Positions 17,530 to 26,715 of a stretch of 64,000 bases of DNA are shown here, piece after piece. The stretch comes from DASPKM01 sp035628135. GTDB taxonomy: Bacteria; Bacteroidota; Bacteroidia; Chitinophagales; Chitinophagaceae. The position numbers and the translations under genes were made by a program. Numbering within the stretch: position 1 is the first letter of the stretch; each line of letters opens with the position of its first letter. A model generated the notes under the pieces. That model saw only the letters and a list, made by a program, of their open reading frames with translations, had not been told where the DNA came from and did not search any database. The DNA is taken from assembly GCA_035628135.1 (NCBI GenBank), contig DASPKM010000010.1, positions 310,001 through 374,000 on the forward strand, written 5' to 3'.

Positions 17530-18066
17530 ATGAACAGCATCAACAAACAACAGCCGGAAGACAATTATGAAGACCTACACGGGGAAACCGGCAAAAAAAA
17601 GATCAAGGAACTGGTGGACAAAGCCTCCGTTTGCTTCTTCTGCACCAATTTTGAACCGGGCTCTCCATTTGCCACCAGGCCTATGGCGGTTCAAAAGCTC
17701 GATGAGGAAGGCAACCTCTGGTTCCTTAGCGCAATAGACAGCCATAAAAACGAGGAGATAACCGAGGATCCTACGGTACAGCTGCTGTTCCAGGGATCGG
17801 ACTATTCCGACTTCCTGCATCTGTATGGAATCGCGACCATCAGCCGAGACAAACAAAAGATCAAAGAACTTTGGAACCCAATGATAAAAACATGGTTTAC
17901 CGGGGGTGTTGACGATCCGCGCATTACCGTTATAAAAGTAGAGCCCACCGAAGGCTATTACTGGGACACCAAACACAGCCAGGCAATCGCTTTCGTGAAA
18001 AGAATAGCAGGCATTGTTATGGGCAAAACCCTCGACGATTCCATAGAAGGAAAAATAAAGGTTTGA
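17530..18066 (+). CDS. Pyridoxamine 5'-phosphate oxidase-fold protein (general stress protein 26-like)
   Basis: 178 residues from the ATG at 17530 (a TTG at 17506 would add eight). The split-barrel flavin-binding fold is shown by KIKELVDKASVCFFCTNF, FATRPMAVQKLDEEGNLWFLSA, and the C-terminal FTGGVDDPRITVIKVEPTEGYYWD that is typical of general stress protein 26 relatives. These bind FMN or F420-like flavins; substrates are mostly unknown. Single gene, divergent from the methyltransferase. Confidence 0.85.
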   Translation: MNSINKQQPEDNYEDLHGETGKKKIKELVDKASVCFFCTNFEPGSPFATRPMAVQKLDEEGNLWFLSAIDSHKNEEITEDPTVQLLFQGSDYSDFLHLYGIATISRDKQKIKELWNPMIKTWFTGGVDDPRITVIKVEPTEGYYWDTKHSQAIAFVKRIAGIVMGKTLDDSIEGKIKV

Positions 18067-18140
18067 TATTTTAACGGCCACTTAAAGGAACGGCAGGAAG
18101 AAGAGGAAGTTTTTTTAACTTCCATCTTCAAATTGTTGCT

Positions 18141-19469
18141 ATGCCAGATCGTCGCCGGTTTTTACAGCAAACCTCCACGCTTATCGGAGGGGCCGCCCTG
18201 CTTACTGCACTGGACAACCAGGCATTCGCCATTTTTAAAAAGCGCTTTTCACCCGCAGACCAGGTAAATATTGCCGCCATCGGCATCAATGGTATGGGTT
18301 GGGCCAACCTGGTATCAGCCTTGAAGCAACCGGGCGTTAACCTGGTAGCACTGTGCGATGTAGATAAAACTGTGCTCGACAAGCGCATGGGCGAACTTGC
18401 TAAATTGAACATCGATGCATCCAAAGTAAAGACCTATGGCGACTACCGCGCACTGCTGGACCAGAAAGACGTGGACGCCGTGATCATTGGAACGCCTGAC
18501 CACTGGCACGCGCTGATGATGATCGACGCGTGCAAAGCAGGAAAGGACGTATACGTTGAAAAGCCCGTAGGCAATTCCATCGAGGAATGCCGCGCCATGG
18601 TAGCCGCTCAAAAAAAATACAACCGCGCCGTACAGGTAGGCCAATGGCAGCGAAGCCAGCAGCATTTCAGGGATGCCGTGGACTTCGTATACTCGGGACA
18701 GTTAGGGAATATCCGCACCGTTAAAATATGGTGCTACCAGGGTTGGATGAAACCCGCTCCCATCGTGCCCGACTCCCAACCGCCTGCTGGTGTGGATTAC
18801 AAAGCATGGCTCGGACCTGCCGCTACGAAGCCCTTTAACTCCAGCCGCTTTCACTTTAACTTTCGCTGGTTCTGGGACTATGCCGGCGGCCTCATGACCG
18901 ACTGGGGCGTGCACCTGTTAGACTATGGACTGCTCGGCATGAAAGCGCCCGTTCCCAAAACCGTGGTTTCGCTCGGCGGAAAATTCGCGTACCCCGACCT
19001 GGCGCAGGAAGCGCCGGATACATTGACAGCTTTATATGAGTTCGATAACTTCAATTTAGTATGGGACCACGCCATGGGCATCGACAATGGCTCCTATGGC
19101 CGGGACCATGGTATAGCATACATCGGTAACAACGCAACGCTGGTATTGGCCCGGGGAGGCTGGGAAGTGTTGGAAGAAAGAAGAAGCAAAAACAAGGTTG
19201 CGAAGCCACTGGCCAAACCATCTGACAATGGGTTGGACAAGCACATGGAAAACTTTATTTCGGTTATTCGTTCCCGTAAGCTAAGTGAATTGAACTGTCC
19301 TATCGAGGCGGGGGCGCACGTAGCAACGGTGGCGCAAATGGGTAATATCAGCTTCCGAAGCGGGCAAAGAGTGATATGGGACAAGCAGGCTCAGAAATTT
19401 ACAGACGAAAAGCTCAACCGGCAATACATGATGGCCAAATATCACAATGGGTACAAATTACCGGCTTAG
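18141..19469 (+). CDS. Gfo/Idh/MocA-family oxidoreductase with Tat-type signal
   Basis: 442 residues. The N-terminus RRRFLQQT followed by a hydrophobic stretch (LIGGAALLTAL) is a twin-arginine signal, so the folded NAD-loaded enzyme is probably exported to the periplasm. Rossmann motif IGINGMG (about 48-54), EKP at 140-142 (lysine expected in catalysis) and the HFNFRWFWDYAGGLMTDWGVHLLDY region place it in the secreted sugar-dehydrogenase-like branch common in Bacteroidota. The substrate, likely a sugar or polyol derivative, is unknown. The next gene starts 20 bases later. Confidence 0.88.
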   Translation: MPDRRRFLQQTSTLIGGAALLTALDNQAFAIFKKRFSPADQVNIAAIGINGMGWANLVSALKQPGVNLVALCDVDKTVLDKRMGELAKLNIDASKVKTYGDYRALLDQKDVDAVIIGTPDHWHALMMIDACKAGKDVYVEKPVGNSIEECRAMVAAQKKYNRAVQVGQWQRSQQHFRDAVDFVYSGQLGNIRTVKIWCYQGWMKPAPIVPDSQPPAGVDYKAWLGPAATKPFNSSRFHFNFRWFWDYAGGLMTDWGVHLLDYGLLGMKAPVPKTVVSLGGKFAYPDLAQEAPDTLTALYEFDNFNLVWDHAMGIDNGSYGRDHGIAYIGNNATLVLARGGWEVLEERRSKNKVAKPLAKPSDNGLDKHMENFISVIRSRKLSELNCPIEAGAHVATVAQMGNISFRSGQRVIWDKQAQKFTDEKLNRQYMMAKYHNGYKLPA

Positions 19470-19489
19470 CAATATCATATTTAACCCTT

Positions 19490-20647
19490 ATGCCTAAAAA
19501 CATCGTGGTGCTTTGCGACGGCACCGGCAACCAGGTGGAAAGTAACCTTTCCAACGTACTCAAGTTGTTCCGCATTCTCCAAAAAAATACAGAGCAGGTA
19601 GTATTTTACGATCCCGGCATCGGCACCATCGGCAATCTAAAGCCCTGGTCGAGGTTTAAGCAAAACCTAAGGAAGAATTTTTGTCTTGCCACGGGCACAG
19701 GGCTGGAAGAAAATGTGCTGGATTGCTACAGGTTCCTTATAGACAATTATGAGGATGAGGACCAGGTATACTTATTTGGTTACAGCAGGGGCGCCTATAC
19801 CGTGCGTGTATTGGCCGGATTATTACACATGATAGGATTGCTTAGGCCAGAACAAAAAAACCTGAATGAATATGCATTGAATGCGTATAAAGAATCTTCG
19901 CGTAAAGATGATTTTCAGATAGGCTGGCGGTTTGCAACGGTAACAGGTACGCAAAAAATACCTATAAAATTCATGGGTGTGTGGGATACGGTAAGCTCCG
20001 TACTGATCCCCACGAAACTAATCGGCATTAAACAGCAGGCCACCCCTTATACAGCAAAAAATCCGATAGTGGAGGTGTTAAGGCACGCAATAGCCATCGA
20101 CGAGCGCCGGCGCATGTTCCGCGTCAATCATTGGACGGAGCCACAGGAATACCGCCCTAATTTCTTTGATGAAAAATCGAGGAAGCCGCAAGATATTAAG
20201 CAGGTTTGGTTTGCAGGCGTGCATTCCGACGTGGGCGGCGGTTATCCCGAAGAAGAAAGCGGGTTGGCTAAATTCCCGCTGAAGTGGATGGTGGATGAAG
20301 CAAGGCAGGCAGGCATAAAAGTGAATACAGCCATGTTCAACCATTTGGTGCTCGGGCAACCACGGGCAGGCAGCAAAAAAGAATACGTTGCGCCCAATGC
20401 AAGCGCCAACCAACACAACTCGCTGGGCTTTGCATGGAAAATTATGGAGATCTTCCCCAAGCCAGTTACACGGCGCGACTGGCCGAAGCGTATTTCATTT
20501 TTGGGCTTATACATTCCGTGGGGAGAACCAAGATACATCGATGAAGGCGCAATGGTTCATCGATCGGTGATTGACAGAATGCACAACCGGCCGGATTATA
20601 AACCGATCAACCTACCCGCCAGTTACCAGGTGGTAGATGACCAATGA
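19490..20647 (+). CDS. DUF2235 alpha/beta-hydrolase-like protein
   Basis: 385 residues from the ATG at 19490. It opens with the family signature NIVVLCDGTGNQ, has the nucleophile elbow GYSRGAYT (Ser99), and later VWDTV and WFAGVHSDVGGGYPEEE, which supply the acid and His expected of the catalytic triad. DUF2235 proteins include type VI secretion phospholipase effectors, but others are cytoplasmic. No VgrG, Hcp, immunity gene or signal peptide accompanies it, so an effector role has no local support. Probably co-transcribed with the oxidoreductase. Confidence 0.88.
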   Translation: MPKNIVVLCDGTGNQVESNLSNVLKLFRILQKNTEQVVFYDPGIGTIGNLKPWSRFKQNLRKNFCLATGTGLEENVLDCYRFLIDNYEDEDQVYLFGYSRGAYTVRVLAGLLHMIGLLRPEQKNLNEYALNAYKESSRKDDFQIGWRFATVTGTQKIPIKFMGVWDTVSSVLIPTKLIGIKQQATPYTAKNPIVEVLRHAIAIDERRRMFRVNHWTEPQEYRPNFFDEKSRKPQDIKQVWFAGVHSDVGGGYPEEESGLAKFPLKWMVDEARQAGIKVNTAMFNHLVLGQPRAGSKKEYVAPNASANQHNSLGFAWKIMEIFPKPVTRRDWPKRISFLGLYIPWGEPRYIDEGAMVHRSVIDRMHNRPDYKPINLPASYQVVDDQ

Positions 20648-20824
20648 CGTTTCTGTTCAAGCAGGAGCTGTGGAGCAATACTTCAACCGGTAAACATCAC
20701 CGCAAGAAAAAAACATGGAGCTTTACCTGCAGCATATAAATAACGATATTCCAGACGGCTGGTAGTGAAGGGATGAGCTCCCCACAATATTGGCATGCTC
20801 TTTATGCTATGATAAAAAAACAAT

Positions 20825-20989
20825 ATGCAAAAACGATTCTTCTATTATTTAGCGTGTTGCCTGCTGCTGGCCGCATGCGCTAATGACGGCAATACCGACC
20901 CAAGAACGGATGACAAGCTCGACACTGCAAACAATACCAACTCAGCCGCGGATACCACCCTGTACCAGAGAGACAGTATAAGAAAATAG
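20825..20989 (+). CDS. Small lipoprotein, 54 residues
   Basis: ATG at 20825 to TAG at 20987-20989. A charged N-terminus, hydrophobic core and lipobox (LLLAACAND, Cys18) form a lipoprotein signal; the mature part is only about 37 residues, rich in Asp, Thr and Asn (DGNTDPRTDDKLDTANNTNS). Such short polar lipoproteins are common in Bacteroidota. The lipobox makes it likely real despite its size; function unknown. Confidence 0.6.
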   Translation: MQKRFFYYLACCLLLAACANDGNTDPRTDDKLDTANNTNSAADTTLYQRDSIRK

Positions 20990-21024
20990 ATACCATTACA
21001 AAACTAGCGGGCGGGAGCGCGTGG

Positions 21025-21750
21025 CTATCGCTTATACGCCAGCAAATGCATCATGCCGGCAATATTTGTTGCATTGGAGATATTGAAACCGGCCTTTACC
21101 AACATCCCCACCACCATATTGGTGTGCAATCTTAATTTCTTGTACGCACTTACACTGAAATTCCATTTTTCATTCACCCTTTCATACACCAGATCGTTCA
21201 CCATCACATGCTCCGGGTGATATTCCAAAAAACACGTAAATATTCTATTCTCATCACTCTTTACCGGGATAAACCGCTTTTCATCTTCCAATGGAATGGC
21301 CAGTTCCCTGAATGAAAGCACCAGCTTTCCACCAGGCAACGAAATTTGAAAAAGATCAGTAAATAATTTTCCCAGCTGTTCAACTGACTCGAGATGAGTA
21401 ATGGTATCACCCATGCAAACCACCAACTCGCAAGGTTGCGCATATTGAGATACATCGGTAAGAGAAGCCTGAACGGGAGTAATAGGTCGTTCACCAGCGT
21501 TCGCTTTCAATTCATCCAATAACTGTTTATTAAAATCAACTGCTATTACTGTAAAACCCAAATCTGCCAGTGCAATACTCTGAATGCCATTGCCGCAACC
21601 CAGGTCGATAGCTACTCCATTTTGTAAAGGAAGAATTTGTTGTGCGCGGAAATACTGTAGCTGCTGTTGGGATCTCTCTTCAAAATCGCCCAGCATCCAA
21701 CTATATAATTTGCCTAAATGGACGTCGTAATGTTCCTTAACCGTGGCCAT
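21025..21750 (-). CDS. Class I SAM-dependent methyltransferase
   Basis: 241 residues. SAM-binding motif I is VAIDLGCGNGIQSIALADLGF, followed by the acidic loop VIAVDF and a later LVVCMGDTITHLES. The C-terminal half is a variable substrate cap. It is separated by 29 bases from the upstream NarL regulator and may share its transcript. Substrate not deducible. Confidence 0.85.
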   Translation of the reverse strand: MATVKEHYDVHLGKLYSWMLGDFEERSQQQLQYFRAQQILPLQNGVAIDLGCGNGIQSIALADLGFTVIAVDFNKQLLDELKANAGERPITPVQASLTDVSQYAQPCELVVCMGDTITHLESVEQLGKLFTDLFQISLPGGKLVLSFRELAIPLEDEKRFIPVKSDENRIFTCFLEYHPEHVMVNDLVYERVNEKWNFSVSAYKKLRLHTNMVVGMLVKAGFNISNATNIAGMMHLLAYKR

Positions 21751-21779
21751 ACCAATGGGGATGCGCGAAGATAACGCTT

Positions 21780-22427
21780 TTATACAAGGCGTTGATGAAT
21801 GGCCTTGGCCACTACCTCGGTAAGGGATGCAACGTGCAGCTTTTCGTAAATTTTCTTAACATGCGAGCGCACCGTTTCGTAACTGATATGCAAATCGGCG
21901 GCGATCATTTTATAGCTCTGCCCATTTACCAGGCAGGTGAGCACCTCTTTCTCGCGTGGCGTAAGCTGGTAATCAGGCGACTCCTCCGGTTTAACGTGCT
22001 GCGGTATCTGCTGCATTTTGTTCAACACCTTGCGTGCAACCGAGGGCGACATCGGCGAACCGCCATACTGCAGCTCCATGATAGCCTCGATCAATTTGGT
22101 ATTGAGATAATTCTTCAAAATATAACCCGAAGCGCCTGCACAAATGGAATCGAATACGCGGTCATCGTCCTCGAACACGGTTTGCATCAACACCTGTATG
22201 TGCGGGAACTCCTTTTTAATGGTCTTCACTGCCTCGATGCCCGTCATGCCCGGCATTTCAATATCCATCAACACAATATCGGGCTTGCACTCCCGCACGT
22301 CGGCCACACAGTCCAGCACATGCGAAAACGAGCCCACAACCACAAATCCCGGAACGGTTTTCAATAACAGCGATATGCTTTCCCTGATATTCTTGTTGTC
22401 ATCGAATATGGCAATGCGGAGGTTCAT
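21780..22427 (-). CDS. NarL/LuxR-family response regulator paired with propeller kinase
   Basis: 215 residues: receiver domain with acidic pair DD (9-10) and phospho-acceptor Asp55 in LMDIEMPG, then a LuxR helix-turn-helix (LTPREKEVLTCLVNGQSYKMIAADLHISYETVRSHV). It follows the kinase gene by 43 bases. The near-palindrome TCCCCGAATTAGGGGA at 22463-22478 is 36 bases ahead of its start, so it may autoregulate through that site and control genes with the same site (inference). Confidence 0.92.
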   Translation of the reverse strand: MNLRIAIFDDNKNIRESISLLLKTVPGFVVVGSFSHVLDCVADVRECKPDIVLMDIEMPGMTGIEAVKTIKKEFPHIQVLMQTVFEDDDRVFDSICAGASGYILKNYLNTKLIEAIMELQYGGSPMSPSVARKVLNKMQQIPQHVKPEESPDYQLTPREKEVLTCLVNGQSYKMIAADLHISYETVRSHVKKIYEKLHVASLTEVVAKAIHQRLV

Positions 22428-22462
22428 ATTATAAAGGTGCGTTTTTTTTAGCTGGCGCGCAA

Positions 22463-22478
22463 TCCCCGAATTAGGGGA
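22463..22478. promoter_or_regulatory. TCCCCGAAT-type near-palindrome, copy A
   Basis: TCCCCGAATTAGGGGA, arms TCCCC/GGGGA. It overlaps the stop of the propeller kinase gene and precedes the regulator gene. Related copies lie at 13973-13988 and 26528-26543. Proposed binding site of this regulator. Confidence 0.45.
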
Positions 22479-25400
22479 CGGGAAACCTTAAGCTCACCAG
22501 CGTGCCCTTGCCCGGTTCACTCTGGATAATACAGGTGCCGCCCATTTCCCTGGCACGCCGCGCCATGTTGTTCAACCCATTGCCAGACAATGACTGGGAA
22601 TTCTTGGTCTCGATGGTCTTGTTATCAAACCCAACCCCATCGTCCTGTACCTTCAACTGGATATGGTGATGGTGGTAGCTGACGGTAACCTCCATCTTTT
22701 TACAGCCCGAATATTTGAGCGTATTGTTTACGGCTTCTTTAAAAATCAGGTAAAAGTTCTTGCGCTTTTCCATCTCAAGGTTCAGGTGCATGACCGCCGG
22801 ATCATATTTAAAGCGGAACTGTATGTTTTGCGTATGCAGCAAGGGCTTGGCAAACGACTCCATTCGCTGCAGGATCTTTTGCATGTTGTCGTTGCGGGGG
22901 TTGATGGTCCACACGATATCGTTCATCTCGGAGATCATTTCGCTGCTGGTGGCCGCAATGCGCACCAGCACGCCCTGCAGATCATCCCGGTTGCCCTGTT
23001 CATTGTGAATTTTCGCCACCTGGCTGTACACCGAAATGCTACTGAGCGTAGAGCCCACGTTGTCGTGCAAATCCTGCGCAATTTTATTTCGGATGGCCTG
23101 CCGCTTCAATAGTTCGTTTATACGGTAGCGGTAGATAAGGTAAATTGTTCCCAGTATCAGCAAACCACAAACTATAAAGAACCACGGGCGCTTCCAGAAA
23201 GGCGGAATGATGCGTATGCTGATGGTAGCAATTTCATTGCTCCAGATGCCGGGCCTGGAAGTAGCCCTTACCTTAAAAACATAATCACCACCGCTAAGAT
23301 TGGTATAGTTGGCGGTATTAGAGGTGCCCGCCTCGGTCCAACCTGGGTCCACGCCCTCCAGTTTCCATGAATACTGCACCGGCCGTTCGGGGCCCTGGAA
23401 ATCGGGCGCAGCAAATTCAAAAGAAAAAAAGTTCTGGTTGTGCCTTAGCTCGATTTTCCGGCCGAACAACAAATGACTGAACGAAGTATTGAACACCTTG
23501 AAATCAGTAAGGTATACCGTTGGCTGAGTATTCATTTCACGGATAGAATCAGGGTGGAAGGCGATAAAATAATTGGCGCCCGCAATGAACATCCGTCCAT
23601 CGCTCGCTTTATAGATATATCCCTTTACACCGCCCGTTTTTTCTATATCAGGCAGTGGAAAAGTGCTGTAGATCCTTTTGCCTACCTCGTACTTGTGCAG
23701 GTCGCCATTGGCTATCATCCATACATTGCCATTATCATCTGTTTGAATGCCCTCGCCCAGGTTGTATGAGGATTCGATATGCAGGAACCTTTTGGTAGAC
23801 ACTATGAAATAATGCAGCCCGCCACCATACGTGCTCACCCATAAATTGCCATGCTTATCTTCTGTAATATCATAAACATGGTTGTTGCTGATGCTTTCCG
23901 ACTTGTTTGGAATATTGGAGTAATATTTTATAGTGGGATAAGGATCGTTCACCCATTCGCCCAACCCTGCCTTGGTATTGGCCAGCCATACCGTGCCATT
24001 GGTTGATTTATAAAACTTGCGCACCAGGTGGTCACGCAGCTTATACCGTTGAATGATCTGGCGCACCGTGTCCTGCCGCGACACCCAATGCTTCGATGCA
24101 AAATCGTAATAAGCAAAGAAGTGCCCGTATGGGGCCACCAACAATGTAGGATGCCCTTCTATATCGTGCTCTGTCATGGAGGCCACCCGCGACTCGATGA
24201 TGCGGTTCATCACGATATCCTTTGAAGTATTGGGCAACTGCTGTATCTGGTAAGTAACAGGATTGAAGGTGAACAGCGATACATTGGTGCCGAGGTACAA
24301 CGTATTATCCTTTGCGCGGAAAAACTTGGTAACTGCCAGTGGCTGTCCCTGGAATGTTAATGGGATGTGCTGGAACCCGCCATCGGGTTGCTGCCGGTAA
24401 ATGCCGTTGCTGGTGCCCACCAGCAATCCCTTGGAGCCTGCTTCAAAAAAATCGTAAATGGTAATCGGCGCCCCATCCTTTGCGGGCGGAAGAAAGGTTT
24501 GCTCGAATTGCTGCTGCATGGGATTGTGCACGCTTACCCCGCGGTTGGTGCCCAGCCAGATGATGCCTGTTCTGTCCATGTAAATGCAGTTCACCTGGTT
24601 GTCTACCAATGTACCATCGCGCGCAGGATCGTGCCGGTAATGATAAAATTGATTGGCGATGGGATCATACACATACAGCCCTCCATATTTACCGCCGATC
24701 CAGATACGCCTGCGATGGTCCTCTGCAAAAGAAATGGGATCGTCCTTGCCGAATGAAAAGCGGCTGCCATCGTGCTGGAAAACTTCTTCCTGCTTCGATT
24801 GGCTGTTGTACCGGTACACCACCTTGTCCCACGACCCAAACCAGATGTGATTGCGGCTGTCCTTGAACAACGAAGTAACCACCATGTGCGGCAGCTTCAG
24901 GTACACATTGGTGTAGCGCTCATCGGCCTCTGCATGTAACGTGGCGGGATCGATCTTTAACAATCCACCGCCCTCGCGGCCCACCCAGATAATGCCTTTG
25001 TCATCCAGGCAAAGCGCCAACGCAGTACGGGCCCTCGCATTATTGACGGTCCTAAAGGTTTCTGTTTTCTTATCGAAGCGCAATACGCCATGCCCGCTGG
25101 TGCCCAACCATAAATAGCCCTGCCTGTCTTCGATGAGCGCATTGATGATATTTACCGGAATGGAACTGGAATCGGAAAGGGAATGCTTGTATTGCTTGAA
25201 TTGCTTGTCGGGCGATAACCTGTAATCGTACTTTGTTAAGCCACCATCCGCCGTAGCGATCCATATAACGCCGTTCTTGTCTTCGAGCAGGTTGGTGACG
25301 ATATTGCCCGATATGCTCGATGGGTTGGCAGGCTGGTTGCGGAACACCACGAACTTATTGCCATCATACCGGTTCAGCCCATCGTCGGTACCAAACCAAA

Positions 25401-25557
25401 TGAAGCCGCGCTTGTCCTCCAGTATGCAGTTCACCTTGTCGTGCGAAAGGCCGTGTATGTTGGTAAGCTTGGTAAAATAAATAGACGGAGGAGTTGCAGC
25501 CGATTGTTTAGCCAGCAACAGGAGAAAAAGGATGTATATAAACCGGGATCGGTTCAT
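22471..25557 (-). CDS. Two-component propeller sensor histidine kinase
   Basis: 1028 residues. After a signal peptide (LLLLAKQSAATPP) come 14-bladed-type propeller repeats with the signature DKRGFIWFGTDDGLNRYDG, repeated as EDKNGVIWIATADGGL, EDRQGYLWLGTSGHGV and so on. A Y_Y_Y domain (SFEFAAPDF, YSWKLEGVDPGWTE), one membrane helix (FFIVCGLLILGTIYLIY), HisKA_3 with His831 in QDLHDN and an HATPase domain (GVGFDNKT, GNGLNNM) follow. Unlike HTCS hybrids it lacks a fused receiver and AraC domain; the NarL gene downstream supplies the output. Periplasmic ligand unknown; upstream neighbours are lipoproteins rather than polysaccharide genes. Confidence 0.93.
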   Translation of the reverse strand: MNRSRFIYILFLLLLAKQSAATPPSIYFTKLTNIHGLSHDKVNCILEDKRGFIWFGTDDGLNRYDGNKFVVFRNQPANPSSISGNIVTNLLEDKNGVIWIATADGGLTKYDYRLSPDKQFKQYKHSLSDSSSIPVNIINALIEDRQGYLWLGTSGHGVLRFDKKTETFRTVNNARARTALALCLDDKGIIWVGREGGGLLKIDPATLHAEADERYTNVYLKLPHMVVTSLFKDSRNHIWFGSWDKVVYRYNSQSKQEEVFQHDGSRFSFGKDDPISFAEDHRRRIWIGGKYGGLYVYDPIANQFYHYRHDPARDGTLVDNQVNCIYMDRTGIIWLGTNRGVSVHNPMQQQFEQTFLPPAKDGAPITIYDFFEAGSKGLLVGTSNGIYRQQPDGGFQHIPLTFQGQPLAVTKFFRAKDNTLYLGTNVSLFTFNPVTYQIQQLPNTSKDIVMNRIIESRVASMTEHDIEGHPTLLVAPYGHFFAYYDFASKHWVSRQDTVRQIIQRYKLRDHLVRKFYKSTNGTVWLANTKAGLGEWVNDPYPTIKYYSNIPNKSESISNNHVYDITEDKHGNLWVSTYGGGLHYFIVSTKRFLHIESSYNLGEGIQTDDNGNVWMIANGDLHKYEVGKRIYSTFPLPDIEKTGGVKGYIYKASDGRMFIAGANYFIAFHPDSIREMNTQPTVYLTDFKVFNTSFSHLLFGRKIELRHNQNFFSFEFAAPDFQGPERPVQYSWKLEGVDPGWTEAGTSNTANYTNLSGGDYVFKVRATSRPGIWSNEIATISIRIIPPFWKRPWFFIVCGLLILGTIYLIYRYRINELLKRQAIRNKIAQDLHDNVGSTLSSISVYSQVAKIHNEQGNRDDLQGVLVRIAATSSEMISEMNDIVWTINPRNDNMQKILQRMESFAKPLLHTQNIQFRFKYDPAVMHLNLEMEKRKNFYLIFKEAVNNTLKYSGCKKMEVTVSYHHHHIQLKVQDDGVGFDNKTIETKNSQSLSGNGLNNMARRAREMGGTCIIQSEPGKGTLVSLRFPVP

Positions 25558-25670
25558 GGCGATGCAATGGGTATGATAAATTACGAAATAGGCGCTTCAT
25601 GGATAAAAAATTCCGCCGGCCAAGTTATGCACCGACGGATAAACCCCTACCTGAAAATATTTGTACGGTT

Positions 25671-26420
25671 CTATTGCTTTACCGGCTCATCGTATAAAAA
25701 ATCGTCCAGGATCACCAGGTCCTTTGTTCCTCCATTGGTTATGTCCTTTTCACCTGCATTGAGCAGTCCATTGCCGTGCTGTACTTTTATCCTGGTTATC
25801 CGCTGTTGTTTAAAATATACTCCCAGGAAAGAGAATTTGCTGCCGTTTTTCTGAACCGGCGCATAGAATTTCCCCAGGCTTTTGCTGCCATTGAAAAATT
25901 CGAGCGAAGTATTGTTCTCGAGGTCAACGTCTGCAAACACGATCCCGAAACCACGTACGCTGGCGGGAACGTCCTGGCCAGGGATTTCAAAGCCAACATC
26001 CCACAGGTTGCTGGCGATATTAGTAAACACCTGGGAACCGCTGAACGCCGCAAACTCTGCAGATGCCTGTGGATTCACTTCTGAAAAATTGTTGTCGCTT
26101 ACCTGCAAGTTCGCCCCGGCTTCGTAGACCAGCCCGCGTTGGTTGCCGGGCAACGCTCCCGGATCGGTATTGTTCATGAAATTTGGAGGAAGCGGCTTGC
26201 CGAGCAGAGATGGGGGCACTCCATCCCAGTTTATTTCGCGGCGGCCGCCGACGGCGCCGGGTGCTGTGTTCAAAGTGCTTCCCAATATTTGCCTGAATGC
26301 GTTTACCTGGCTGCTGATGTCGCCCGAGGCCTGGATGACGACTACGTCTGAATCTTTTTCCTTCTTACATCCCGCACAGAGCGCGGCAAGCAAAAACGCC
26401 GCTAAAATTTTGTTTTTCAT
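25671..26420 (-). CDS. Lipoprotein of unknown family, paralogue of the next gene
   Basis: 249 residues with a lipoprotein signal (LLAALCAGCKKEKD, Cys18). It shares with the protein at 26716-27519 a full-length set of motifs: GRREINWDGVP, QRGLVY, FAAFSGSQVFTNIASN, VRGFGIVFADVD, SLEFFNGSKSLG, FSFLGVYF, ITRIKV and DLVILDDFLYDEP. The beta-rich pattern suggests a jelly-roll or galactose-binding-like fold. I recall similar unnamed proteins in other phyla but no function. A promoter TTG-N20-CATTTTTG (26505-26475) and a TCCCCGAAT site lie upstream. Confidence 0.75.
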   Translation of the reverse strand: MKNKILAAFLLAALCAGCKKEKDSDVVVIQASGDISSQVNAFRQILGSTLNTAPGAVGGRREINWDGVPPSLLGKPLPPNFMNNTDPGALPGNQRGLVYEAGANLQVSDNNFSEVNPQASAEFAAFSGSQVFTNIASNLWDVGFEIPGQDVPASVRGFGIVFADVDLENNTSLEFFNGSKSLGKFYAPVQKNGSKFSFLGVYFKQQRITRIKVQHGNGLLNAGEKDITNGGTKDLVILDDFLYDEPVKQ

Positions 26421-26474
26421 ACACTCCTCTTTTGATTTTTCAGCACGGATGAATGGCTATAGTTAAACAGGCCG

Positions 26475-26505
26475 CAAAAATGCAAAGGATCGCCTGCCTT
26501 TTCAA
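26475..26505 (-). promoter_or_regulatory. Promoter of the lipoprotein gene at 25671
   Basis: Minus strand: TTG (26505-26503), 20 bases, CATTTTTG (26482-26475). Spacing fits the Bacteroidota consensus; the first base of the -7 box is C instead of T, as in the two neighbouring promoters. Confidence 0.45.
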
Positions 26506-26527
26506 TACCCTAACCCGTCACCTCATA

Positions 26528-26543
26528 TCCCCGAATCCGGTGA
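26528..26543. promoter_or_regulatory. TCCCCGAAT-type near-palindrome, copy C
   Basis: TCCCCGAATCCGGTGA shares the first nine bases with copy A and has a one-mismatch right arm. It ends 23 bases upstream of the predicted -33 element of the lipoprotein promoter, a usual place for an activator. Confidence 0.4.
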
Positions 26544-26616
26544 TGCTTTTACAATCGCACCCCATACGCCACACCCATCTGTGCAATCCTTCGATCCGTG
26601 CTTAATCTTGCTAACA

Positions 26617-26638
26617 AAAAACCCCTCTTTCGAGGGGC
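26617..26638 (-). terminator. Terminator of the lipoprotein gene at 26716
   Basis: Stem CCCCTC/GAGGGG (26623-26628 with 26633-26638), loop TTTC, and six A on the plus strand (26617-26622) giving a U-tract on minus-strand RNA. Confidence 0.7.
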
Positions 26639-26644
26639 CCATAC

Positions 26645-26665
26645 CTGCCCGCCGGCAGGGCAGGG
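26645..26665. repeat. GC-rich dispersed palindrome, copy 1
   Basis: Contains CCTGCCCGCCGGCAGG followed by GCAGG. The core CCTGCCnnCCGGCAGG recurs at 50217-50232. Both copies are intergenic. Confidence 0.5.
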
Positions 26666-26715
26666 AGAAACCGTCCAAAAAACTACCTGCTTAAATACTT
26701 ATTAATTAATAGTTA

